A stretch of 64,000 nucleotides of DNA from positions 30,410,301 to 30,474,300 of the forward strand of contig OZ020622.1 of NCBI GenBank assembly GCA_963971575.1, written 5' to 3'. The notes under the pieces are model-generated. The model worked only from the letters and a program-made list of their open reading frames with translations, was not told the origin of the DNA and searched no databases. The DNA is from Liopterus haemorrhoidalis. Lineage: Eukaryota; Arthropoda; Insecta; Coleoptera; Dytiscidae. This document shows, one piece after another, positions 32,546-44,330 of the stretch. A program made the position numbers and the translations under genes. Position 1 is the first letter of the stretch, and every line of letters starts with the position of its first letter.

Positions 32546-32750
32546 ATAAATATACTATAAAATGATGCCCTGCAAAATTAATATACTCTTCATTTGACTC
32601 ATTTTTACCGACCGTCAACATATATAAGGGAGGTATTGTGATCATACCGATTTTGACATTTCGAGATTTCGATGGATCTCCACGAATTGAGGTCCCTACA
32701 TAACGTTTTGACTATTTTTAGCATGATGTCTGTCGGTCTGTCCGTCCGCC

Positions 32751-32810
<60 letters not shown>

Positions 32811-33860
32811 CATCTGTCCGTCTGTCCGTTTGTGTACACGTGCAGAGCAAATTAGGCTGAAAGAATTATTATGAAACTGCATATTTAAGCTTTTGACATC
32901 AATGACACAAGTTGATTAACTTTTGGTAAAAATCGGTTAACTAGAAATTGGAGTTAACTCGTGTCGATTTTAAGATTTTTACGAATATTTAGCAACAGAA
33001 AAATATTTCGAAAAAATTTATTGAACCAAAGTTGCTATAAATGCAATAACTAATAACTTTTATTTGAGACGTATTTTGATAAAAATTTCGCCAAATTTTT
33101 GTAAAATTTTTAAAAAAATTTTTAAGTCGCAATTTTTTCATACTTTTATGTAACGTTTCCATGGTCATGATAAATAATATCTCTATTGGAAAATATTAGG
33201 CCAAGTTATTTCTACTCTGCTGCTAGAATGTATTTTATACAAGTACTTTACGATGGCGGTCGGTCCTGTGGTGGCCACAGCTGATTTTTCATACTTATAA
33301 CATCATTAAAATCATCTGTATCCCTATCAAGTTCAGCCATTTTTTCTGAATGCGTTTGCCTATATTGAGAAGTGACATTACCGTTGGCGGCGCTGTAGTC
33401 CAAAGCAATATGGCTGTCGTGTCTAGTATTCAGCTTTCAATATGCTAACAGCGAACAGGTTAATTTAAGCACAGTACATTTTTATTTTATGAAAATGCGA
33501 GTAAATATTTGCGAAATTTTTCATTTTTTACGCGCTACACATGTATTGAGGGTTATAACAGAAGGTGGGCATCAAATTACAGTATTTAAAGTTTTATTTC
33601 AGTAGATTTATTGAAGTGTAATTTGTAGTTGGTGTGTTAAATGCCGGACATTTAATTTTATGTGGTACATCTGAGTGTCGGTCATCTGAATTTACAATAT
33701 ATTGATTATGTTGGTAAACAAGTGCATTATGTTCGTTGCCTCATGAAATAAAATTAGTTTTAGTTGGACAGAAGCAGCTAATATTATTAGCTATTATTAT
33801 TAATATATTAGTGCAGTTTAGTTTTTCTGCGACAAATGTAATGAACAAACTCGCATAGTA
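32546..33860. repeat. Non-coding region with (CTGT)n microsatellite
   Basis: A tetranucleotide tract (CTGT/ACAG) with imperfect edges spans about 32727-32835. The flanks resemble microsatellite-seeded interspersed repeats seen in many insects, and a second such tract is at 35826-35862. Frames across the tract (PSVRLSVCLSV-type) are artefacts. From 32880 to 33860 I see AT-rich sequence with no gene. Confidence 0.7.
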
Positions 33861-34070
33861 TCAGTTACTTTTTAACTTAAAATATATTGCCATGCCTTCC
33901 TCCTGTGCATAACCAAATCTTTTCCAATCTGGGCTTAATATTAACTTTCCCTCCATTTTTCTTAAGAAAAGAAGAAAACTAAGATGCCTATCTTTGTCCT
34001 GTCTTGAATGACAGCCAAAAACACTACAATTTGTTCTACTTTTACAGTTTTTCACAACTCCTATCGACAT
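33861..34070 (-). pseudogene. THAP-domain fragment
   Basis: 69 codons with NCSVFGCHSRQ, matching the CxxxxC start of a THAP zinc finger (C2CH, DNA-binding), followed by LSFLLFLRKM where a THAP has F..FP. It probably is or was a first exon of a THAP gene or P-type transposase; the rest is not seen nearby. Too short and diverged to name. Confidence 0.35.
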
Positions 34071-34100
34071 TCTAACAAAAAACCAACACTAGAACATATG

Positions 34101-34856
34101 CAGTGGCGGATCTAGCTTTTTGGGGGCCCAGGACTTAAAAATACCAAGGGGCCCTGCACATGTTTCAATCAAAAAATTTAAAAAATAAAAGACAGTATTA
34201 ACCAATTAAGGTTAATTATTATTTATTACATTTTTATTAAATATATGTATTATTTCAAACAAGAATATTAAAATCCAATCACAATTATTTATTGCATTTT
34301 CACTAAACATTTATTAGGTACAATCACATTGAAATTAAATATAATACAATGACGATAGCAGATTATTAAATTTTAAAATTATTAATGACGCATTTTTCTG
34401 ACTTTTGTCTCGGCATATTCCTTAACAACTTCATCATAGTTCAATGACTTCGTTAAATCACTTTCCACTGATAAAATCATAGTCCGCTAATCTCTCATTA
34501 TTAATTTTATTTCTTTGTTTATATTTGATTTTTTTTTTTTTTTTTATTTGAATTTGAATTTGAAATTTTTTGATTTTGAATTTATAAATGATAAAAATAA
34601 ATCACGTTTCAATGTTGGATATTATTTTTTTATTAGCTGGCGTTTCACTTATGTTGATTTTTAATAAATATTAGTAAATTTGTGTTTTTATTTTTTTGTG
34701 TTGTTTTTTAAAGTAATATTTTTGTTTTGATCTTTTCTCTTATAGGCCATGCTTGGTATAGAATATAATAGGTATATGTCCGAGACGTTGGGAGCCCCTT
34801 GCGAATCTGGGGCCCAGGGCTTAATCCCTATTAGACCGTATGTAGATCCGCCACTG
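34101..34856. mobile_element. 756-bp hAT-type MITE
   Basis: The ends CAGTGGCGGATCTA and TAGATCCGCCACTG are perfect 14-base inverted repeats. The next bases inside also pair loosely (GGGGCCCAGG...TTAA versus GGGGCCCAGGGCTTAA). The flanks AACATATG and AACATACC agree at 6 of 8, fitting an aged 8-bp target duplication. AT-rich interior with no transposase. CAGTGGCGGATC ends are typical of hAT non-autonomous elements. Confidence 0.85.
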
Positions 34857-35779
34857 AACATACCGTGTGATCATAATTTCTTGTCAGTTACATAACAGTA
34901 AACAATGAGCTTAAAAATATCAAAACTGTATTCTATCTCTTATCTAAAAATTCCAATTTAACAAAGAACCAATCAGTAACGATATTGTATTGATAACTTC
35001 ATGTTGTTCGTTAACTCAATGGCGTGTAGAGAAAAAGTAGTGGTTTTTGTTAAGATATATTATTGTTTTTTTTTTTTTTCGTTATTATTGTTGTTGTTGA
35101 TATTATTGTTATTAAGATTGTAATTGGAAGACGATTGTTGATCGAGGTTAGCTCTTAGAGGTAAGTGAAATATTGAACATACATAACCCAATATAAAAAT
35201 CGAATCTACGTCTATGTGTGCATGTCCTTAGAAATAAATTTGATAACAAAATGTTTCTGTCAACTATTGCATAACTGACAAGAAATTATGACCGCTCTGT
35301 ATGTAATAAGTTCAAACAGTACTGCAGGCGCCTAGTACAATATTTGACCACCAGACTGCGTATACGAGCGTGTCAGTTCTCAATACTTCATCCGATTTTA
35401 TATCTCGCGCGTCACCTGCAATTGACATTGACACAGTCATTTTATTTAATTGTCTCGATTTTACGGAAAATGGCTTTTTATGTTTTAATTCATGCTTCAC
35501 TATATCTCTTTCTAAACCTCGTAACTGACCCGTTAGTACACCGGCACGATTATAATGACGACCGGAACTCCACACCCTAACCCTATGTGATTATAGTATC
35601 TGTATTAACATTACAGATCACTATTTTGAAAAGTTTACAATTACTATGTGCGCAGTACGCGTAAATATTTATACCATCTTTAAGATATATTTTTCCTTTA
35701 ATGTTTAACACGCACGTATTATAAACAATTTTATTTATTTTTTTTAATTAGTCTGTTGGTAAGTCTGTGTAATAGTCTT
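34857..35779. other. No feature recognised
   Basis: AT-rich sequence with a T-run near 35070 and a somewhat GC-richer island around 35330-35570 containing two overlapping short frames on opposite strands. Neither frame has recognisable motifs. Nothing supported. Confidence 0.5.
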
Positions 35780-36080
35780 CCGTTTTTAGGGTTTTGTAGG
35801 TATGACCAAAAAACCCTTATACCGTCATTTTGTCGTCTGTCTGTCTGTCTGTCTGTCTGTCTGTTCGGTAAAAATTGTAGCCAAACGGCTAAACCTAGAG
35901 AGTTGAAAATTAGCATGCTTGTACAACTTTTTGACCCGCACATAGGAAAAATACTAAAACATATACCCCTAAAAATATAAACAAATATGTGCTCATCGAA
36001 AAAAAAAATATTTTTTTTTAATTCTGAGTAGGATATCAAATTAAAGCCCTTAGTACGTGGATTAACGATCAAAATTTAAT
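35780..36080. repeat. (GTCT)n-seeded interspersed repeat
   Basis: A short hairpin (AGGGTTTTG...CAAAAAACCCT, 35788-35818) is followed by GTCTGTCTG repeats (35826-35862) and then a conserved-looking tail beginning TTCGGTAAAAATTGTAGCC. A hairpin near a GTCTG tract is a recurrent architecture of arthropod interspersed repeats. No coding content. Confidence 0.45.
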
Positions 36081-36330
36081 TTTTGCAAAATAAATTATTT
36101 TGAGGCGATTTTTGCCAAAATTGTGCAAAAAAATGTTTGTCCCACACCCTGTAGCCCAGATGGTTTAAACTAAAAATGTGAAAAAATTCTAAGTAATGTA
36201 TAATGGTGTGACCCGGAATAGTACAACAGGAATTTTTGATCAGATTATGTTTTCGGAAAATAACGTATTTTTTGTGTTTTTTGATTGACGATGCATACAT
36301 GTTATACTCTTATAACACACTAAGTTGATA

Positions 36331-36414
36331 AGCGTTTGGTGGTCTAGTGGCTCAGTTGCTCGACAACCACACAGGATCGTTATTCACTACACAGGTTCGT
36401 TCCTGGCTTGTGGA
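36331..36414 (+). ncRNA. tRNA-derived sequence with A and B boxes
   Basis: TGGCTCAGTTG (36348-36358) matches the RNA polymerase III A box at all 11 positions. GGTTCGTTCC (36394-36403) is close to a B box, 36 bases downstream. A T-run follows (36421-36443). Folding into a full cloverleaf is not convincing, so it is more likely a tRNA pseudogene or SINE head than a working tRNA. Confidence 0.4.
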
Positions 36415-36443
36415 GTCAGTTTTTTTTTTTGTTTTTTTTTTTT

Positions 36444-36920
36444 CATATTTATTATGTTTAAATTAATTTGTTAAAATTCTAGTTATATTTTAGCACATTT
36501 TGAATTTAATTTTCAAGAACGTAAATTTAATAACCAATTGGAATTATATTTTCATTCTGTGTCATTTATACGAAGCCAGAGGGGCGGAGCGTATGATTTA
36601 AGACAACCAATGAAAGCCATAGGCCCAATTTTCAAATTCGTAATGAACCTTGTTATATAAAAAAAATACTGCACTTATTTAGAAACCTAAATAATGATAT
36701 TAGGTATTCGAATTAAAATTAACAAAAAAATATTTTAACATAAAATTTGTTTTTAAAGCTCTGAGATTAACAGACGATAAATTATTTTAAAAAGATCGTT
36801 CATTTTGCCGTGGTTACTACAAAGCAAAATTTGTCCTACACACTCAGCATGCCTTCATTTATTATATAGCTGCGAAACCCTGCAATGTGTGAAAAATCAC
36901 ACTTCACATCAATTTTTTTG
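36444..36920. other. No feature recognised
   Basis: AT-rich sequence without a supported frame, RNA or repeat. Confidence 0.5.
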
Positions 36921-37404
36921 AATTTCATTCCATTCTTCTTTTTCAATACGAAAACTACCCTCGTAATAACGGCACGACTGATAATTTTCTTCATAAATTA
37001 TTGCTTTGTCGTTGACTGAATTCACCGGTAAAACAGTAGATTTTTTTTTTCTACTTGATCGTACAATTTTCAAATGCACGGAGCTACATGTAAACTAGCG
37101 GAGGAGTCTGTTAAATAAGAAAATTCATTTTTCGAACTTCCACGATCTGATTTAGTTTTATAACTTAAATTAAAATCACTTGACATATTTTCTTCTACAT
37201 CCAAAATATTCTTCGCGAAATTAAGAAGCGTATCACAATTTGCTGTATCTACCGATAAAATATTTTCCTGAAAAGGTCTATCTACAGTTTGATTTAAAGT
37301 TTCACTGTCTGATTTAACGTCATCACTCATAACTAATTCATTCGACATATTTTGCTGTACATCCGATGTATTCCACGCGAAATTAACAGAAGTACCACTT
37401 TTTG
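36921..37404 (-). pseudogene. Possible coding fragment of unknown family
   Basis: A minus-strand frame at 37348-37070 is Ser/Asp-rich and ends at a stop near 37072; after a frame change further readable text (STVLPVNSVNDKAIIYEE) continues to about 36921. The codon usage looks more protein-like than the surroundings, and two related segments (each with ENxxS/VxT) suggest an internal repeat. It could be a host exon or a transposon remnant. The Tc1 element starts about 100 bases to its right. Confidence 0.25.
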
Positions 37405-37509
37405 GAGTTGATGTAACTACCGATTCGTTTTTTTTTTTTTCCCAAAAGATCTTTTATGTTCCTATCATTACATTGTGTCAAAACGGGACTTTCGAATTTA
37501 CAAGAAGTA

Positions 37510-39200
37510 CAGTGAGTCACAGTGAAAATGATGCAGTGCTTAATAAATGATTCAAATTGAAATAGCAAATAAATTAAAAGCAAAATTTTGCAAACAAAGC
37601 TCATGATACTTACATACTAGTCTTTCAATTGTTTTATAATAGAAATAATTAATATTTGACAAGAATTTTATAAATTTTAATAACAAATTATAAATCTACA
37701 CAAAAAATCATGTCACAATGAAAATGATGCACTAAGTATAAACTAACATAATAAGTATGTAAAAATTAAATTAAAAAAATATATATATATCATTCTAATA
37801 TCTAGTAGGATTTCCTTTTGACTTGATAATTAATTTCAATCTATTTGGTACTGATTCCACTAATTTTTTTGTATATTCCGGCGTTATTTTATTCCATTCT
37901 TCCAGCAAAGCTTGTTTTAGGTTATTTTTATTAGTTATGGTGTGTTTTCTAATTTCTATTTCTAACTTATGCCACAAGTTTTAAATAATATTAATGCCTG
38001 GAGATTGGGGAGGAGTATTCATCACCTTTGGGGTATTGTACAACAACCACTCACGCACTACACGCGAAGTGTGGTTAGGGTCGTTATCCTGATAAAACAC
38101 AAAATTGTCTTTTATATTTAAGTTTTCTGCACTAGCCACTAAATGTTCCTTTAAGATGTCAAGGTACATCATTTTGTCCATTATTCCTTCGAAATTTCCT
38201 ATGAAATGTAAACTTCCCACGCCGCCTGCTGAAACACAACCCCAAACCATAACGTGGCCACCGCCATGTTTGACGGTGGGAGTTAAATACTGAGGTTCCA
38301 TTTCTTCATTTGGCCGTCACCATACATTAACCTGGCCATCCGAACCAAAAAGGTTAAATTTAATCTCGTCTGAATATAAAATCGTTTGCCAGAAACCAAA
38401 ATTTTTGTTTTGATGTTCTTTTGCTAAATTTAAACGTATTGCCTTATTATTTTTGCTGACAAACGGTTTTTTTCTCGCGACCCTGCCATGTAAATAAGCC
38501 TTCCTCAAAGTTCGGCGAATGGTTTCTGGGTTAACTCGCTTACCAAATGCTTTCTCCACTTCATTGGCAAGTTGTGGGGCACTTAATCGTGGATTTTTCC
38601 GCGAACAACGAACAATCCATCTTTCTTCTTTTTCGCTGAAGATTTTCTTTGGGCTTGGTTTGCATTTATTTTCGATCCTATTTTCCTTCTGGTACCGTTC
38701 TATAATATGTTGTACCGTAGACGCGCTTTTGTTAACAATTTTTGAAATTTCTCGTTGGCTTTTTTTATTTTTAAAATGAAAAATTATTAAATTTCTCTCT
38801 TCAATTGTGGTGTGTCTACCCATTTTGAGTATTGGTTACTTTTTACTGTCATTATTGTAATTTTAATAATTATTTTTGTAACTTATTTATTGTAAACGCT
38901 ATACAAACGTATTTTACGTTAAGATATATGTACTCATCTAATATAAATAGAGGAATCCCTGACGCTGTAAGATAGGTTGCATCATTTTCACTGTGACATA
39001 CGATTTACTGGAAGTTTTAATATTTTTTTACTAACATGAACAAATAAAAACAAAGTATAATATATTTATGTTTCTGATATAAATAAAAGTCTATATTTTA
39101 TATTAGTTATATTAATGTCCATATAATCAACATTAAAATAAACAAAAATTGAGAATAAATTATTTTTTCGGAGGTGCATCATTTTGACTGTGAGTCACTG
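37510..39200 (-). mobile_element. Tc1-type transposon with IR/DR ends
   Basis: The outer ends are CAGTGAGTCACAGTGAAAAT... and, inverted, CAGTGACTCACAGTCAAAAT..., each flanked by TA (37508-37509; 39201-39202). A second copy of the motif GTCACAGTGAAAATGATGCA lies about 200 bases inside each end (37709 as GTCACAATG..., and inverted at about 38998). This gives the two-sites-per-end IR/DR layout known from Sleeping Beauty and some other Tc1 elements. The total length of 1691 bp fits. The transposase lies between on the minus strand. Confidence 0.93.
37795..38823 (-). pseudogene. Tc1 transposase, two nonsense codons
   Basis: 342 codons in one continuous frame, the normal Tc1 length. The N-terminal paired-type helix-turn-helix (about 1-110) includes SQREISKIVNKSASTVQ. 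The catalytic core has LYSDEIKF (first Asp, about residue 157) and YQDNDPNH (second Asp). The text SPGINII then reaches a TAA (37983-37981, codon 281) exactly where the third catalytic residue, Glu 34 residues after the second Asp, is expected; NLWHKLE follows. A TGA replaces an Arg-type codon at 38319-38317 (codon 169). No frameshift is seen, so decay is recent. Confidence 0.93.
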
Positions 39201-39231
39201 TATTCTCTATCTGTCTCTTTAACGTAATATA

Positions 39232-40264
39232 TAGGGTGTTATATTTTAGTGGACCCAGCAAATATCTCGTTTATTTATTAAGTTAGTAATTTATTTCATA
39301 TAACATGATTTATACAGCAACATGTAAGCTACTTGATGACGGATGTACATTTATGATACCACTTCCGGTTTATTAGTAATTAATATCAACTTTGAAATTT
39401 CAAATGGAACATACTACATTTTTTTACAAATTTAAAAAGTACATCAAATTTGCTTTACAATCATGTGAAATAATCCTTATGTTACATTATTAAAAAGTAA
39501 AATGGCGGGCACTTTTTTATACACCTAGTCGACAAAAGAATAGTGAGCCATAACTAAAAATTAACTAAAACAATTGTAAACCTGTATTTACAAGTTGACA
39601 ATTGTTACTGAGTATTTACTCAGCAATAATTGTTCTAACCTTTATTATTAGCAAGTTTCATTGTAGTACCTTATTAATTTATTATAAAATGATTTTTTCT
39701 AACTCAGAAAGATTTTGTTTATAAAGAACCAGTAAACACATTAAACAAACTGAAGAATAAAATTGAAGCGGCAATTGAATCTTTATCTGCAGACCAAATA
39801 GAAAGGGCTACTTATTCTGTTTTAAAACGTTGTGAAAAATGTATTGAAGAGGCTGGGAGTCATTTTGAATATTTGTTGTAAAATTACAATAAAAATTATC
39901 GTTTAATAATAATAGTTATAATTGTTTTAGTTAATTTTTTAGTCATGGCTCACTATTCTTTTTTAGACTAGGTGTATAAAAAAGTGCCCGCCATTTTACT
40001 TCTTAATAATTTAACATATGGATTATGTTACATGATTGTAAAGCAAATTTGATGTACTTTTCAAATTTTTAAAAAAATGTAGTATGTTCCATTTGAAATT
40101 TCAAAGTTGATATTAATTACTAATAAACCGGAAGTGGTATCATGAATGTACATCCGTCATCAAGTAGCTTACATGTTGCTGTATAAATCATGTTATATGA
40201 AATAAATTACTAACTTAATAAATAAGCGTGATATTTGGTGGGTCCACTAAAATATAACACCCTG
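39232..40264. mobile_element. Long-TIR non-autonomous element with transposase tail
   Basis: The two ends are long inverted repeats of about 330 bases (39232-39570 and 39920-40264), beginning (T/C)AGGGTGTTATATTTTAG, with TA on both sides. The match is high over several hundred bases. The centre keeps 39709-39881 on the plus strand, about 57 codons ending RCEKCIEEAGSHFEYLL and a stop, a C-terminus typical of IS630/mariner-like transposases in insects. This is a deletion derivative that keeps both ends and the last codons. Confidence 0.88.
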
Positions 40265-40574
40265 TATATTAGCTTCCTATTTTTGTAATTATTATGTAAT
40301 GATAGATCTTTACATATCTTATCATAAATAGGGAAAATATTATCTTTAGGAATTGGACATCTAATGATTTCGCGGGGATTTACGTCATTATTTTTTAAAC
40401 ATAATATTATTTTATTGAAACGGTCCTGAACGTTCATTCGTCGTCTTAATTGACCTAACATGTTTATTAAATAGGTGATATACGACAATGAAAAAAAAAA
40501 AATATATTACTCTTAAAAACTATTATAATTATTTAAAACTGGTTCTAACTTCTTAGTTTAACTACGACTATAAC
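40265..40574. other. No feature recognised
   Basis: AT-rich spacer between two transposons. A 92-codon minus-strand frame overlaps the TIR of the element to its left and has no recognisable motif. Confidence 0.4.
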
Positions 40575-41247
40575 TAAGGTGACCATACGTACTGGTTTTA
40601 CCAGTACAGTACTGGTTTTTTTGTCATTGGTCCTGGTTAGTCGTAAAATATAACCAGTACAGTTTACGAACACAAAACCAAAAATTATTATTTTTTCAAA
40701 AGATCTGGTAATCGATCCATCCTTCAGTACGCCAGTAAATTTAAACACAAAATACGGCTCAGCAGTGTGGCGGTCTTATCAAAATTACTTTTTTAATATA
40801 TTTACAATATAAATAAAAGAAGTAAATTTTATTGCACTTTTTCAATTAAAGGCAAAAAAATATAAGCTTACTCCGCAATATTTATTTAACATATATTCTA
40901 CCACAGCCCTAGTAAATTTAACATTAATCATGCGCACGCACCTAGTAAATTGAATGTGGGGGGTCTATTTCTAAAAAATATCTGTTAAATAATACAAAAT
41001 TTATTATTGCCCCTTTATGGGGAGGGATGGTCTAATTTATGTTTTGATTGAAATGTTGACTGTAATTTGTTTTTATCAACAAAAAAAGTGATTTTATTTT
41101 CAGTATCTTAGTTTTTATTGATTAAGTATATGATTTTTTAGTTTTCGGGGAAGGGGCAGGACCCAATGACCCCCCTCCTGTTGTGCGCACCTGTGCTTGA
41201 GCTATATTAAATGTCCTGGTTTTATATTTGAAAAAAATGATCACCTT
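40575..41247. mobile_element. 673-bp MITE with 8-bp target duplication
   Basis: The left end TAAGGTGACCATACG and right end ATGATCACCTT are inverted. The flanks are perfect 8-base duplicates ACTATAAC (40567-40574 and 41248-41255). The first 130 bases hold several (AC)TGGTTTTACCAGTAC-type short repeats. The AGGTGACCA end resembles the AGGGTGACCAGA-type ends near 47307-47322 and 62201-62736. No coding capacity. An 8-bp duplication suggests the hAT or P superfamily. Confidence 0.8.
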
Positions 41248-41286
41248 ACTATAACGTAACTATTTTGAATAGATTGATTACAATTA

Positions 41287-42679
41287 TGATCGTATCAAAT
41301 ATAAATATTACTTACGTTTACATAACTCTTATAGACGATGTTGCAGCAGAGCACAAGACAAAAAAGAAAAAATAGTGAGTTAACTCTTTAGCACACCAAA
41401 AATGTATTTTGGTTTGGAGATGCAAATAGTTCGAAAGAATTATTTGCAATGGAATGAATTTCATTTCACAATTCAGAAAGTGCCCTCACCCCTTATTTAC
41501 ATGTTTACTAGGAATGATAGGAAAACATTTTCGGCAAGGATTACAATATTAGACGTGTTTATGGTTTTGCTTATAATTCCTTTTGCCTATAAAGATAAGA
41601 ACCTTCATAAAATTGTACAACCCATTTCCTGTCTTTATTGTGATTCGCATAAATTATTAACAGATGTAAAGAATGAATCTTCATACATATCAGGAATTCA
41701 TAATAATTTGCTAAATTAAATTTTATTACAATTTCTTGTTGACATTGCGCGCCTCTGAATACCGGAAAAATTTTCATTGGACTCTTTTTTATGGATTAGG
41801 AATTATAAGCTAAAGCATAAACACGTCTCATATTGTAATCTTTGCCGCAAATATCTTCCTATAATTCCTAGAAAACATGTAAATAAGGGGGAGGGGGCAC
41901 TTTCTGAATTTTGAAATGAAATTCATTCCATTGGAAATAATTCTTTCGAACTACAGTCGATTCCGCTTAATTGGGACACATCGGGACTTAGGCATTTTGG
42001 CCCAATTAAGCGGCTGCCCCAATTAAGCGAATTTCACATAAAATTAAACAATGCATATTTTTCTTTCAATAATTTTATTTTATAAACTCTTGGACAAAAC
42101 TATAAATTACATATAACCAAAAAATATAAACTTTTAAGAAAAAATAATAATAAATTCCAAAATAAAATAATAAATAGGTACATACAATTTAATTCAATGC
42201 AAAATGCGTCAAGTGTAGCCTGTCTTTTGTTTTGTAACATTTCACTTCTACAAAATCAGCACAGGTATTCAGTGCGGATGTACGGCTCCCTTCATTTCTT
42301 TCCTGCATAAAATAACGCTGTAACACGGCCATACATTTTTTTGCCTCCTGTTTGAGAATATGTGTAGCATAATATGTACTGTGATCTTAAATTTACAGTT
42401 CCAATTAAGCGGAATGTTGTCCCAATTAAACATGTAAATTTACTGTTGGTTCCTTGGTTTGGTTTCTGTTCTTTGAGATTTGGCCTAAATAAGCGGCTGC
42501 CCCAATTAAGCGGTGGCCCAATTAAGCGGAATCGTCTGTATTTGCATCTCCAATCCAAAATACATTTTTGGTGTGCTAAAGAGTTAACGCTCTATTTTTT
42601 TTTGTCTTGTGCTCTGCTACAACATCGTCTGTAAGAGTTTTGTAAACGTAAGTAATATTTATATTTACGATCATAATCA
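41287..42679. mobile_element. Fold-back element (long inverted repeat), split by a Tigger-like MITE
   Basis: The left arm (about 41287-41580) and right arm (about 41795-41953 continuing at 42539-42679) are inverted copies, including AACTCTTTAGCACACCAAAAATG and the GGAGATGCAAATAGTTCGAA region. The right arm is cut by a MITE at a TA. The loop (about 41581-41794) has no recognisable gene. Frames in the arms are not protein-like. The class is unknown. Confidence 0.8.
41954..42538. mobile_element. 585-bp pogo/Tigger-like MITE
   Basis: The inverted ends CAGTCGATTCCGCTTAATTG and CAATTAAGCGGAATCGTCTG (one mismatch) are flanked by TA (41952-41953, 42539-42540). AATTAAGCGG occurs several more times inside. 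TA duplication and CAGTCGA-like ends fit pogo/Tigger. Removing it joins the fold-back right arm. Confidence 0.88.
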
Positions 42680-43130
42680 GGACCGGCGCAAGGGTCGTCG
42701 GCGCCCGTAGGCAAGACTTAATTCAGCGCCCCTAGACAGAACTGTAACTAGTCTTTTTAGAGCCCTGGGTAAAATTTGATAATTGGGCTCTCCTAAACAA
42801 ATTCTTACTTCTAAACAGGGATGGGGAGTCGGCAGAATAATTATCGACTCCAACTCCCAACTTTGACTTCGACTCCGACTCCCGACTCCCGATTCCCGAC
42901 TTCTTTTACTCATAAATCGTAAAGTCTATTCCAAATGTTTAAGCGGGATTTAATGTATTTTTTATTTTCTTAAGTTATAACTAAAGCTCACTTTTTAATG
43001 ATCGAATGATAAAAAATGACAAAAAGCTTCATTCAATTCTTAAAAGTTAGTAAATTTCAATATCTAATTCCGCTGAAACTAAATAAACAGACTATACTTA
43101 CATTAAATATCTTGGGTTGGGGTGAGCTGT
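42680..43130. repeat. Low-complexity region
   Basis: 42664-42740 is a GC-richer stretch (GGCGCCCGTAGG, CAGCGCCCCTAG) resembling 62225-62290. 42820-42905 is a pyrimidine-rich GACTCCGACTCCC simple repeat. No gene. Confidence 0.55.
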
Positions 43131-43197
43131 TTTTATAAAAAAGTCATTTTCATTTCATCTTGACTTTTTGTGTCATTTTTAATACAAATTTTCTAAT

Positions 43198-44330
43198 ATG
43201 TTAAGGCATTCTACACATATTAAAAATCTATCTGTTTATTATCAGAACGTCAGAGGCTTGAGATCTAAAACACATAGTTTTTCTCTGGCTGTTTTGATCA
43301 ACAGTTATGATATCTTAGCACTCACTGAAACTTGGCTACATCCCGGGATAATGTCTGGGGAACTATTCGATGCCAGATATTTGGTATATAGATGTGATCG
43401 TTCGGCTACAATGAGGTAGTAATAATATAGAGACAGAACGAGGAGGGCGTGTTTTGAAGCCAACACCCTCTTAGGCGGGGAGCGGGAAGATGCACCGAGG
43501 AGTTGAGCGTGTTGCATACATCCAATGACGTCATATAAACCATACGTCGTAAAACCTAATTGCTAACTTCCATGTTTTGCTGATAAGAATTGAAAGTAAA
43601 AATATGTTTTTTAAAACAGTAAACTGCAAATTTTAATAAAATAAATTTCATAAATAATAATAAATTAAGCTTAATTTATTAGTATATTTTTAAGATAATT
43701 ATGAAAAAAATAGTAGTTTTTGTTTTTTTTATTTCACGTTTATGGTCTTTGATACTTAGGCAATTAGCCAAATATATAGGTTTTTAAATTACATAAATTT
43801 AAAATCTAGTAGACCTTAATTTTTTTAATGTAAGTGGACAATTCTGTTAATTTCTAAATTTGATGTGAGCAGATATACAATTTATTCAATGATAAATTAA
43901 AAATTATCTGAAAAATTATAAAGATATACATCTATAACCAGTGATGGGCAAGTACTAGTAAAAGTACATATTTAAAATAATTTTCCGATGTATTCGTAGC
44001 ACAGAATACAAATACTTTTTCTAAAAGTAAATAAAATGTAAACGTCAAATGGCGATCAAAGAACATCTATGATGACGTTTGCTCCTAGCGGTAATTTAAC
44101 AAAACAAATATAAGTTAGGCAACTTGTTAGACTCCTGGGGGCAAATCCCCTTTCGTCTCCTAAGGGTCTTGGCTTCATAACAAACAATGTTAAGGTATAG
44201 AGCGTGCTGCGTCTATATTATATGACGTCAATGGTCGGCTACTACTAGTTCCAGAACTAGAGAGGGGGGGGGGTACACTCTTAGCCATTAAAACCATCTT
44301 TTCTTCCTCCCAGGTTTTAGTGCAACCTCT
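43198..44330 (+). pseudogene. LINE endonuclease N-terminal fragment, split by a MITE
   Basis: 43198-43409 encodes LSVYYQNVRGLRSKTHSF, LALTETWL and SGELFDARYLVYRCDR, the first endonuclease residues of an ORF2 close to LINE A. After the MITE (43410-44234) it continues at 44243 with GGGTLLAIK-type text to about 44330 and then stops matching. Unusually it is a 5' piece of a LINE without 3' part, so it was cut by later deletion or rearrangement rather than by 5' truncation. Confidence 0.8.
43410..44234. mobile_element. 825-bp MITE in LINE fragment
   Basis: It is bounded by perfect 8-base duplicates TCGGCTAC (43402-43409 and 44235-44242). The ends are weakly inverted (about TGA...TAATATAGA at both). 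A motif GACGTCATATAA near 43528 recurs inverted near the right end (TATATGACGTC). Excising it with one duplicate rejoins the endonuclease reading. Superfamily uncertain; an 8-bp duplication suggests hAT. Confidence 0.75.

Noticed and set aside
32605..32860. Overlapping frames across the (CTGT)n tract
   Set aside because: Period-four repeat read in three frames gives SVCLSVCL/TDRQTDRQ text; a microsatellite artefact.
35312..35580. Opposing 78- and 87-codon frames
   Set aside because: No recognisable motif, overlap each other, and no splice or promoter context.
36331..36414. Functional tRNA gene
   Set aside because: Boxes are present but no convincing cloverleaf or anticodon arm; kept only as tRNA-derived sequence.
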